Below, piece by piece: positions 15,001 through 26,520 of a stretch of 64,000 bases of DNA. The translations under genes and the position numbers were made by a program. A model generated the notes under the pieces. That model did not search any database. It had not been told where the DNA came from and saw only the letters and a list, made by a program, of their open reading frames with translations. Source of the stretch: Ophthalmolycus amberensis. Its lineage: Eukaryota; Chordata; Actinopteri; Perciformes; Zoarcidae. The stretch lies in assembly GCA_024529925.1 (NCBI GenBank), contig JAFEUB010000068.1, positions 1 through 64,000 on the forward strand, read 5' to 3'. The first letter of the stretch is position 1. Each line of letters begins with the position of its first letter.

Positions 15001-18000
15001 GCAGAGAGGAGGCCAAAAGTGGATTTTGTGAAATCCACATAGTTTCAAAGATTTTCTTCAGAAAAGTGGCTCAGGATAGTTGATTTCACAGTCTGATGTC
15101 ATTTTCATGAATATCTGCAACTTTCAGCACTTTACTGGCATTTTCAATTTTTATGCTCTTAAAGTGCGTTTCAGGCAGAGAGGAGGCCAAAAGTGGATTT
15201 TGTGAAATCCACATAGTTTCAAAGATTTTCTTCAGAAAAGTGGCTCAGGATAGTTGATTTCACAGTCTGATGTCATTTTCATGAATATCTGCAACTTTCA
15301 GCACTTTACTGGCATTTTCAATTTTTTATGCTCTTAAAGTGCGTTTCAGGCAGAGAGGAGGCCAAAAGTGGATTTTGTGAAATCCACATAGTTTCAAAGA
15401 TTTTCTTCAGAAAAGTGGCTCAGGATAGTTGATTTCACAGTCTGATGTCATTTTCATGAATATCTGCAACTTTCAGCACTTTACTGGCATTTTCAAAATT
15501 TTTATGCTCTTAAAGTGCGTTTCAGGCAGAGAGGAGGCCAAAAGTGGATTTTGTGAAATCCACATAGTTTCAAAGATTTTCTTCAGAAAAGTGGCTCAGG
15601 ATAGTTGATTTCACAGTCTGATGTCATTTTCATGAATATCTGCAACTTTCAGCACTTTACTGGCATTTTCAATTTTTATGCTCTTAAAGTGCGTTTCAGG
15701 CAGAGAGGAGGCCAAAAGTGGATTTTGTGAAATCCACATAGTTTCAAAGATTTTCTTCAGAAAAGTGGCTCAGGATAGTTGATTTCACAGTCTGATGTCA
15801 TTTTCATGAATATCTGCAACTTTCAGCACTTTACTGGCATTTTCAATTTTTTATGCTCTTAAAGTGCGTTTCAGGCAGAGAGGAGGCCAAAAGTGGATTT
15901 TGTGAAATCCACATAGTTTCAAAGATTTTCTTCAGAAAAGTGGCTCAGGATAGTTGATTTCACAGTCTGATGTCATTTTCATGAATATCTGCAACTTTCA
16001 GCACTTTACTGGCATTTTCAATTTTTTATGCTCTTAAAGTGCGTTTCAGGCAGAGAGGAGGCCAAAAGTGGATTTTGTGAAATCCACATAGTTTCAAAGA
16101 TTTTCTTCAGAAAAGTGGCTCAGGATAGTTGATTTCACAGTCTGATGTCATTTTCATGAATATCTGCAACTTTCAGCACTTTACTGGCATTTTCAATTTG
16201 TTATGCTCTTAAAGTGCGTTTCAGGCAGAGAGGAGGCCAAAAGTGGATTTTGTGAAATCCACATAGTTTCAAAGATTTTCTTCAGAAAAGTGGCTCAGGA
16301 TAGTTGATTTCACAGTCTGATGTCATTTTCATGAATATCTGCAACTTTCAGCACTTTACTGGCATTTTCAATTTTTTATGCTCTTAAAGTGCGTTTCAGG
16401 CAGAGAGGAGGCCAAAAGTGGATTTTGTGAAATCCACATAGTTTCAAAGATTTTCTTCAGAAAAGTGGCTCAGGATAGTTGATTTCACAGTCTGATGTCA
16501 TTTTCATGAATATCTGCAACTTTCAGCACTTTACTGGCATTTTCAAATTTTTATGCTCTTAAAGTGCGTTTCAGGCAGAGAGGAGGCCAAAAGTGGATTT
16601 TGTGAAATCCACATAGTTTCAAAGATTTTCTTCAGAAAAGTGGCTCAGGATAGTTGATTTCACAGTCTGATGTCATTTTCATGAATATCTGCAACTTTCA
16701 GCACTTTACTGGCATTTTCAATTTTTATGCTCTTAAAGTGCGTTTCAGGCAGAGAGGAGGCCAAAAGTGGATTTTGTGAAATCCACATAGTTTCAAAGAT
16801 TTTCTTCAGAAAAGTGGCTCAGGATAGTTGATTTCACAGTCTGATGTCATTTTCATGAATATCTGCAACTTTCAGCACTTTACTGGCATTTTCAATTTTT
16901 TATGCTCTTAAAGTGCGTTTCAGGCAGAGAGGAGGCCAAAAGTGGATTTTAGTGAAATCCACATAGTTTCAAAGATTTTCTTCAGAAAAGTGGCTCAGGA
17001 TAGTTGATTTCACAGTCTGATGTCATTTTCATGAATATCTGCAACTTTCAGCACTTTACTGGCATTTTCAATTTTTTATGCTCTTAAAGTGCGTTTCAGG
17101 CAGAGAGGAGGCCAAAAGTGGATTTTGTGAAATCCACATAGTTTCAAAGATTTTCTTCAGAAAAGTGGCTCAGGATAGTTGATTTCACAGTCTGATGTCA
17201 TTTTCATGAATATCTGCAACTTTCAGCACTTTACTGGCATTTTCAATTTTTTATGCTCTTAAAGTGCGTTTCAGGCAGAGAGGAGGCCAAAAGTGGATTT
17301 TGTGAAATCCACATAGTTTCAAAGATTTTCTTCAGAAAAGTGGCTCAGGATAGTTGATTTCACAGTCTGATGTCATTTTCATGAATATCTGCAACTTTCA
17401 GCACTTTACTGGCATTTTCAAATTTTTATGCTCTTAAAGTGCGTTTCAGGCAGAGAGGAGGCCAAAAGTGGATTTTGTGAAATCCACATAGTTTCAAAGA
17501 TTTTCTTCAGAAAAGTGGCTCAGGATAGTTGATTTCACAGTCTGATGTCATTTTCATGAATATCTGCAACTTTCAGCACTTTACTGGCATTTTCAATTTT
17601 TTATGCTCTTAAAGTGCGTTTCAGGCAGAGAGGAGGCCAAAAGTGGATTTTGTGAAAGTCCACATAGTTTCAAAGATTTTCTTCAGAAAAGTGGCTCAGG
17701 ATAGTTGATTTCACAGTCTGATGTCATTTTCATGAATATCTGCAACTTTCAGCACTTTACTGGCATTTTCAATTTTTTATGCTCTTAAAGTGCGTTTCAG
17801 GCAGAGAGGAGGCCAAAAGTGGATTTTGTGAAATCCACATAGTTTCAAAGATTTTCTTCAGAAAAGTGGCTCAGGATAGTTGATTTCACAGTCTGATGTC
17901 ATTTTCATGAATATCTGCAACTTTCAGCACTTTACTGGCATTTTCAATTTGTTATGCTCTTAAAGTGCGTTTCAGGCAGAGAGGAGGCCAAAAGTGGATT

Positions 18001-21000
18001 TTGTGAAATCCACATAGTTTCAAAGATTTTCTTCAGAAAAGTGGCTCAGGATAGTTGATTTCACAGTCTGATGTCATTTTCATGAATATCTGCAACTTTC
18101 AGCACTTTACTGGCATTTTCAAATTTTTATGCTCTTAAAGTGCGTTTCAGGCAGAGAGGAGGCCAAAAGTGGATTTTGTGAAATCCACATAGTTTCAAAG
18201 ATTTTCTTCAGAAAAGTGGCTCAGGATAGTTGATTTCACAGTCTGATGTCATTTTCATGAATATCTGCAACTTTCAGCACTTTACTGGCATTTTCAAATT
18301 TTTATGCTCTTAAAGTGCGTTTCAGGCAGAGAGGAGGCCAAAAGTGGATTTTGTGAAATCCACATAGTTTCAAAGATTTTCTTCAGAAAAGTGGCTCAGG
18401 ATAGTTGATTTCACAGTCTGATGTCATTTTCATGAATATCTGCAACTTTCAGCACTTTACTGGCATTTTCAAATTTTTATGCTCTTAAAGTGCGTTTCAG
18501 GCAGAGAGGAGGCCAAAAGTGGATTTTGTGAAATCCACATAGTTTCAAAGATTTTCTTCAGAAAAGTGGCTCAGGATAGTTGATTTCACAGTCTGATGTC
18601 ATTTTCATGAATATCTGCAACTTTCAGCACTTTACTGGCATTTTCAATTTGTTATGCTCTTAAAGTGCGTTTCAGGCAGAGAGGAGGCCAAAAGTGGATT
18701 TTGTGAAAGTCCACATAGTTTCAAAGATTTTCTTCAGAAAAGTGGCTCAGGATAGTTGATTTCACAGTCTGATGTCATTTTCATGAATATCTGCAACTTT
18801 CAGCACTTTACTGGCATTTTCAATTTTTTATGCTCTTAAAGTGCGTTTCAGGCAGAGAGGAGGCCAAAAGTGGATTTTGTGAAATCCACATAGTTTCAAA
18901 GATTTTCTTCAGAAAAGTGGCTCAGGATAGTTGATTTCACAGTCTGATGTCATTTTCATGAATATCTGCAACTTTCAGCACTTTACTGGCATTTTCAAAT
19001 TTTTATGCTCTTAAAGTGCGTTTCAGGCAGAGAGGAGGCCAAAAGTGGATTTTGTGAAATCCACATAGTTTCAAAGATTTTCTTCAGAAAAGTGGCTCAG
19101 GATAGTTGATTTCACAGTCTGATGTCATTTTCATGAATATCTGCAACTTTCAGCACTTTACTGGCATTTTCAATTTTTTATGCTCTTAAAGTGCGTTTCA
19201 GGCAGAGAGGAGGCCAAAAGTGGATTTGTGAAATCCACATAGTTTCAAAGATTTTCTTCAGAAAAGTGGCTCAGGATAGTTGATTTCACAGTCTGATGTC
19301 ATTTTCATGAATATCTGCAACTTTCAGCACTTTACTGGCATTTTCAAATTTTTTATGCTCTTAAAGTGCGTTTCAGGCAGAGAGGAGGCCAAAAGTGGAT
19401 TTTGTGAAATCCACATAGTTTCAAAGATTTTCTTCAGAAAAGTGGCTCAGGATAGTTGATTTCACAGTCTGATGTCATTTTCATGAATATCTGCAACTTT
19501 CAGCACTTTACTGGCATTTTCAATTTTTTATGCTCTTAAAGTGCGTTTCAGGCAGAGAGGAGGCCAAAAGTGGATTTTGTGAAATCCACATAGTTTCAAA
19601 GATTTTCTTCAGAAAAGTGGCTCAGGATAGTTGATTTCACAGTCTGATGTCATTTTCATGAATATCTGCAACTTTCAGCACTTTACTGGCATTTTCAATT
19701 TGTTATGCTCTTAAAGTGCGTTTCAGGCAGAGAGGAGGCCAAAAGTGGATTTTGTGAAATCCACATAGTTTCAAAGATTTTCTTCAGAAAAGTGGCTCAG
19801 GATAGTTGATTTCACAGTCTGATGTCATTTTCATGAATATCTGCAACTTTCAGCACTTTACTGGCATTTTCAATTTTTTATGCTCTTAAAGTGCGTTTCA
19901 GGCAGAGAGGAGGCCAAAAGTGGATTTGTGAAATCCACATAGTTTCAAAGATTTTCTTCAGAAAAGTGGCTCAGGATAGTTGATTTCACAGTCTGATGTC
20001 ATTTTCATGAATATCTGCAACTTTCAGCACTTTACTGGCATTTTCAAATTTTTATGCTCTTAAAGTGCGTTTCAGGCAGAGAGGAGGCCAAAAGTGGATT
20101 TTGTGAAATCCACATAGTTTCAAAGATTTTCTTCAGAAAAGTGGCTCAGGATAGTTGATTTCACAGTCTGATGTCATTTTCATGAATATCTGCAACTTTC
20201 AGCACTTTACTGGCATTTTCAATTTGTTATGCTCTTAAAGTGCGTTTCAGGCAGAGAGGAGGCCAAAAGTGGATTTTGTGAAATCCACATAGTTTCAAAG
20301 ATTTTCTTCAGAAAAGTGGCTCAGGATAGTTGATTTCACAGTCTGATGTCATTTTCATGAATATCTGCAACTTTCAGCACTTTACTGGCATTTTCAATTT
20401 TTTATGCTCTTAAAGTGCGTTTCAGGCAGAGAGGAGGCCAAAAGTGGATTTTGTGAAATCCACATAGTTTCAAAGATTTTCTTCAGAAAAGTGGCTCAGG
20501 ATAGTTGATTTCACAGTCTGATGTCATTTTCATGAATATCTGCAACTTTCAGCACTTTACTGGCATTTTCAAATTTTTATGCTCTTAAAGTGCGTTTCAG
20601 GCAGAGAGGAGGCCAAAAGTGGATTTTGTGAAATCCACATAGTTTCAAAGATTTTCTTCAGAAAAGTGGCTCAGGATAGTTGATTTCACAGTCTGATGTC
20701 ATTTTCATGAATATCTGCAACTTTCAGCACTTTACTGGCATTTTCAATTTGTTATGCTCTTAAAGTGCGTTTCAGGCAGAGAGGAGGCCAAAAGTGGATT
20801 TTATGAAAGTAAACATAGTTTCAAAGATTTTCTTCAGAAAAGTGGCTCAGGATAGTTGATTTCACAGTCTGATGTCATTTTCATGAATATCTGCAACTTT
20901 CAGCACTTTACTGGCATTTTCAATTTTTTATGCTCTTAAAGTGCGTTTCAGGCAGAGAGGAGGCCAAAAGTGGATTTTATGAAATCCACATAGTTTCAAA

Positions 21001-24000
21001 GATTTTCTTCAGAAAAGTGGCTCAGGATAGTTGATTTCACAGTCTGATGTCATTTTCATGAATATCTGCAACTTTCAGCACTTTACTGGCATTTTCAATT
21101 TGTTATGCTCTTAAAGTGCGTTTCAGGCAGAGAGGAGGCCAAAAGTGGATTTTGTGAAATCCACATAGTTTCAAAGATTTTCTTCAGAAAAGTGGCTCAG
21201 GATAGTTGATTTCACAGTCTGATGTCATTTTCATGAATATCTGCAACTTTCAGCACTTTACTGGCATTTTCAATTTTTTATGCTCTTAAAGTGCGTTTCA
21301 GGCAGAGAGGAGGCCAAAAGTGGATTTTCTTCAGAAAAGTGGCTCAGGATAGTTGATTTCACAGTCTGATGTCATTTTCATGAATATCTGCAACTTTCAG
21401 CACTTTACTGGCATTTTCAAAATTTTTATGCTCTTAAAGTGCGTTTCAGGCAGAGAGGAGGCCAAAAGTGGATTTTGTGAAATCCACATAGTTTCAAAGA
21501 TTTTCTTCAGAAAAGTGGCTCAGGATAGTTGATTTCACAGTCTGATGTCATTTTCATGAATATCTGCAACTTTCAGCACTTTACTGGCATTTTCAATTTG
21601 TTATGCTCTTAAAGTGCGTTTCAGGCAGAGAGGAGGCCAAAAGTGGATTTTGTGAAATCCACATAGTTTCAAAGATTTTCTTCAGAAAAGTGGCTCAGGA
21701 TAGTTGATTTCACAGTCTGATGTCATTTTCATGAATATCTGCAACTTTCAGCACTTTACTGGCATTTTCAATTTTTTATGCTCTTAAAGTGCGTTTCAGG
21801 CAGAGAGGAGGCCAAAAGTGGATTTTAGTGAAAGTCCACATAGTTTCAAAGATTTTCTTCAGAAAAGTGGCTCAGGATAGTTGATTTCACAGTCTGATGT
21901 CATTTTCATGAATATCTGCAACTTTCAGCACTTTACTGGCATTTTCAATTTTTTATGCTCTTAAAGTGCGTTTCAGGCAGAGAGGAGGCCAAAAGTGGAT
22001 TTTAGTGAAATCCACATAGTTTCAAAGATTTTCTTCAGAAAAGTGGCTCAGGATAGTTGATTTCACAGTCTGATGTCATTTTCATGAATATCTGCAACTT
22101 TCAGCACTTTACTGGCATTTTCAAATTTTTATGCTCTTAAAGTGCGTTTCAGGCAGAGAGGAGGCCAAAAGTGGATTTTGTGAAATCCACATAGTTTCAA
22201 AGATTTTCTTCAGAAAAGTGGCTCAGGATAGTTGATTTCACAGTCTGATGTCATTTTCATGAATATCTGCAACTTTCAGCACTTTACTGGCATTTTCAAT
22301 TTTTTATGCTCTTAAAGTGCGTTTCAGGCAGAGAGGAGGCCAAAAGTGGATTTTGTGAAATCCACATAGTTTCAAAGATTTTCTTCAGAAAAGTGGCTCA
22401 GGATAGTTGATTTCACAGTCTGATGTCATTTTCATGAATATCTGCAACTTTCAGCACTTTACTGGCATTTTCAAATTTTTATGCTCTTAAAGTGCGTTTC
22501 AGGCAGAGAGGAGGCCAAAAGTGGATTTTGTGAAATCCACATAGTTTCAAAGATTTTCTTCAGAAAAGTGGCTCAGGATAGTTGATTTCACAGTCTGATG
22601 TCATTTTCATGAATATCTGCAACTTTCAGCACTTTACTGGCATTTTCAATTTTTATGCTCTTAAAGTGCGTTTCAGGCAGAGAGGAGGCCAAAAGTGGAT
22701 TTTGTGAAAGTCAACATAGTTTCAAAGATTTTCTTCAGAAAAGTGGCTCAGGATAGTTGATTTCACAGTCTGATGTCATTTTCATGAATATCTGCAACTT
22801 TCAGCACTTTACTGGCATTTTCAATTTTTTATGCTCTTAAAGTGCGTTTCAGGCAGAGAGGAGGCCAAAAGTGGATTTTATGAAATCCACATAGTTTCAA
22901 AGATTTTCTTCAGAAAAGTGGCTCAGGATAGTTGATTTCACAGTCTGATGTCATTTTCATGAATATCTGCAACTTTCAGCACTTTACTGGCATTTTCAAT
23001 TTGTTATGCTCTTAAAGTGCGTTTCAGGCAGAGAGGAGGCCAAAAGTGGATTTTGTGAAATCCACATAGTTTCAAAGATTTTCTTCAGAAAAGTGGCTCA
23101 GGATAGTTGATTTCACAGTCTGATGTCATTTTCATGAATATCTGCAACTTTCAGCACTTTACTGGCATTTTCAAATTTTTATGCTCTTAAAGTGCGTTTC
23201 AGGCAGAGAGGAGGCCAAAAGTGGATTTTGTGAAATCCACATAGTTTCAAAGATTTTCTTCAGAAAAGTGGCTCAGGATAGTTGATTTCACAGTCTGATG
23301 TCATTTTCATGAATATCTGCAACTTTCAGCACTTTACTGGCATTTTCAAATTTTTATGCTCTTAAAGTGCGTTTCAGGCAGAGAGGAGGCCAAAAGTGGA
23401 TTTTGTGAAATCCACATAGTTTCAAAGATTTTCTTCAGAAAAGTGGCTCAGGATAGTTGATTTCACAGTCTGATGTCATTTTCATGAATATCTGCAACTT
23501 TCAGCACTTTACTGGCATTTTCAATTTGTTATGCTCTTAAAGTGCGTTTCAGGCAGAGAGGAGGCCAAAAGTGGATTTTGTGAAATCCACATAGTTTCAA
23601 AGATTTTCTTCAGAAAAGTGGCTCAGGATAGTTGATTTCACAGTCTGATGTCATTTTCATGAATATCTGCAACTTTCAGCACTTTACTGGCATTTTCAAT
23701 TTTTTATGCTCTTAAAGTGCGTTTCAGGCAGAGAGGAGGCCAAAAGTGGATTTTATGAAAGTAAACATAGTTTCAAAGATTTTCTTCAGAAAAGTGGCTC
23801 AGGATAGTTGATTTCACAGTCTGATGTCATTTTCATGAATATCTGCAACTTTCAGCACTTTACTGGCATTTTCAATTTTTTATGCTCTTAAAGTGCGTTT
23901 CAGGCAGAGAGGAGGCCAAAAGTGGATTTTATGAAATCCACATAGTTTCAAAGATTTTCTTCAGAAAAGTGGCTCAGGATAGTTGATTTCACAGTCTGAT

Positions 24001-26510
24001 GTCATTTTCATGAATATCTGCAACTTTCAGCACTTTACTGGCATTTTCAAATTTTTATGCTCTTAAAGTGCGTTTCAGGCAGAGAGGAGGCCAAAAGTGG
24101 ATTTTGTGAAATCCACATAGTTTCAAAGATTTTCTTCAGAAAAGTGGCTCAGGATAGTTGATTTCACAGTCTGATGTCATTTTCATGAATATCTGCAACT
24201 TTCAGCACTTTACTGGCATTTTCAATTTTTTATGCTCTTAAAGTGCGTTTCAGGCAGAGAGGAGGCCAAAAGTGGATTTTGTGAAATCCACATAGTTTCA
24301 AAGATTTTCTTCAGAAAAGTGGCTCAGGATAGTTGATTTCACAGTCTGATGTCATTTTCATGAATATCTGCAACTTTCAGCACTTTACTGGCATTTTCAA
24401 ATTTTTATGCTCTTAAAGTGCGTTTCAGGCAGAGAGGAGGCCAAAAGTGGATTTTGTGAAATCCACATAGTTTCAAAGATTTTCTTCAGAAAAGTGGCTC
24501 AGGATAGTTGATTTCACAGTCTGATGTCATTTTCATGAATATCTGCAACTTTCAGCACTTTACTGGCATTTTCAATTTTTATGCTCTTAAAGTGCGTTTC
24601 AGGCAGAGAGGAGGCCAAAAGTGGATTTTGTGAAAGTCAACATAGTTTCAAAGATTTTCTTCAGAAAAGTGGCTCAGGATAGTTGATTTCACAGTCTGAT
24701 GTCATTTTCATGAATATCTGCAACTTTCAGCACTTTACTGGCATTTTCAATTTTTTATGCTCTTAAAGTGCGTTTCAGGCAGAGAGGAGGCCAAAAGTGG
24801 ATTTTATGAAATCCACATAGTTTCAAAGATTTTCTTCAGAAAAGTGGCTCAGGATAGTTGATTTCACAGTCTGATGTCATTTTCATGAATATCTGCAACT
24901 TTCAGCACTTTACTGGCATTTTCAATTTGTTATGCTCTTAAAGTGCGTTTCAGGCAGAGAGGAGGCCAAAAGTGGATTTTGTGAAATCCACATAGTTTCA
25001 AAGATTTTCTTCAGAAAAGTGGCTCAGGATAGTTGATTTCACAGTCTGATGTCATTTTCATGAATATCTGCAACTTTCAGCACTTTACTGGCATTTTCAA
25101 ATTTTTATGCTCTTAAAGTGCGTTTCAGGCAGAGAGGAGGCCAAAAGTGGATTTTGTGAAATCCACATAGTTTCAAAGATTTTCTTCAGAAAAGTGGCTC
25201 AGGATAGTTGATTTCACAGTCTGATGTCATTTTCATGAATATCTGCAACTTTCAGCACTTTACTGGCATTTTCAATTTTTTATGCTCTTAAAGTGCGTTT
25301 CAGGCAGAGAGGAGGCCAAAAGTGGATTTTATGAAATCCACATAGTTTCAAAGATTTTCTTCAGAAAAGTGGCTCAGGATAGTTGATTTCACAGTCTGAT
25401 GTCATTTTCATGAATATCTGCAACTTTCAGCACTTTACTGGCATTTTCAAATTTTTATGCTCTTAAAGTGCGTTTCAGGCAGAGAGGAGGCCAAAAGTGG
25501 ATTTTGTGAAATCCACATAGTTTCAAAGATTTTCTTCAGAAAAGTGGCTCAGGATAGTTGATTTCACAGTCTGATGTCATTTTCATGAATATCTGCAACT
25601 TTCAGCACTTTACTGGCATTTTCAATTTGTTATGCTCTTAAAGTGCGTTTCAGGCAGAGAGGAGGCCAAAAGTGGATTTTAATCCACATAGTTTCAAAGA
25701 TTTTCTTCAGAAAGTGGCTCAGGATAGTTGATTTCACAGTCTGATGTCATTTTCATGAATATCTGCAACTTTCAGCACTTTACTGGCATTTTCAAATTTT
25801 TATGCTCTTAAAGTGCGTTTCAGGCAGAGAGGAGGCCAAAAGTGGATTTTGTGAAATCCACATAGTTTCAAAGATTTTCTTCAGAAAAGTGGCTCAGGAT
25901 CGTTGATTTCACAGTCTGATGTCATTTTCATGAATATCTGCAACTTTCAGCACTTTACTGGCATTTTCAATTTGTTATGCTCTTAAAGTGCGTTTCAGGC
26001 AGAGAGGAGGCCAAAAGTGGATTTTGTGAAATCCACATAGTTTCAAAGATTTTCTTCAGAAAAGTGGCTCAGGATAGTTGATTTCACAGTCTGATGTCAT
26101 TTTCATGAATATCTGCAACTTTCAGCACTTTACTGGCATTTTCAATTTTTTATGCTCTTAAAGTGCGTTTCAGGCAGAGAGGAGGCCAAAAGTGGATTTT
26201 ATGAAAGTAAACATAGTTTCAAAGATTTTCTTCAGAAAAGTGGCTCAGGATAGTTGATTTCACAGTCTGATGTCATTTTCATGAATATCTGCAACTTTCA
26301 GCACTTTACTGGCATTTTCAATTTTTTATGCTCTTAAAGTGCGTTTCAGGCAGAGAGGAGGCCAAAAGTGGATTTTATGAAATCCACATAGTTTCAAAGA
26401 TTTTCTTCAGAAAAGTGGCTCAGGATAGTTGATTTCACAGTCTGATGTCATTTTCATGAATATCTGCAACTTTCAGCACTTTACTGGCATTTTCAATTTG
26501 TTATGCTCTT
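1..26510 (+). repeat. Satellite array, forward block (about 175-bp monomer)
   Basis: About 150 head-to-tail copies of a monomer of roughly 175 bp, each starting GTTTCAGGCAGAGAGG and ending ATGCTCTTAAAGTGC. Copies in the left half are nearly identical and differ mainly in the A/T run before ATGCTC (AATTTTT, AAATTTTT, AAAATTTTT and similar). Each monomer holds a short dyad, GGATTT-TGTG-AAATCC. Diagnostic variants (TTTGTTATGC, ATGAAATCC, GAAAGTAAAC) appear only from about 16 kb rightward. The monomer is close to one nucleosome repeat in length, as in many centromeric or pericentromeric satellites, but nothing here proves a centromeric role. The block runs off the left edge of the window. No gene or open frame of substance lies inside it. 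Confidence 0.97.
21600..25452 (+). repeat. Higher-order repeat, two copies of an 11-monomer unit (about 1,926 bp)
   Basis: Variant monomers recur at a fixed spacing. The T-to-G variant TTTGTTATGC occurs at about 21,600, 23,526 (difference 1,926), 23,003 and 24,929 (difference 1,926). The variant GTGAAAGTCAAC occurs at 22,704 and 24,630 (difference 1,926). Eleven monomers of 175 bp give 1,925, so one 11-monomer unit appears tandemly duplicated. The first variant monomer in each copy differs slightly (AGTGAAAGTCC near 21,827, ATGAAAGTAAAC near 23,752), so divergence has begun. Boundaries are approximate and were counted by eye. Confidence 0.7.
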
Positions 26511-26520
26511 AAGAGCATAA
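26501..26520. repeat. Perfect 20-bp palindrome at the satellite inversion point
   Basis: TTATGCTCTT is followed at once by its reverse complement AAGAGCATAA. This is the exact point where the satellite changes orientation: monomers left of it read forward and those right of it read in reverse. It forms because the A+T run and ATGCTCTTAA end of one monomer abuts the same end of an inverted monomer. Confidence 0.95.

Noticed and set aside
1..26510. CRISPR-like array
   Set aside because: The repeats are contiguous 175-bp monomers with no unique spacers, in a vertebrate genome.
1..26510. CENP-B box in the satellite monomer
   Set aside because: No match to the TTCG....A..CGGG pattern was seen; the only dyad is GGATTT-TGTG-AAATCC.
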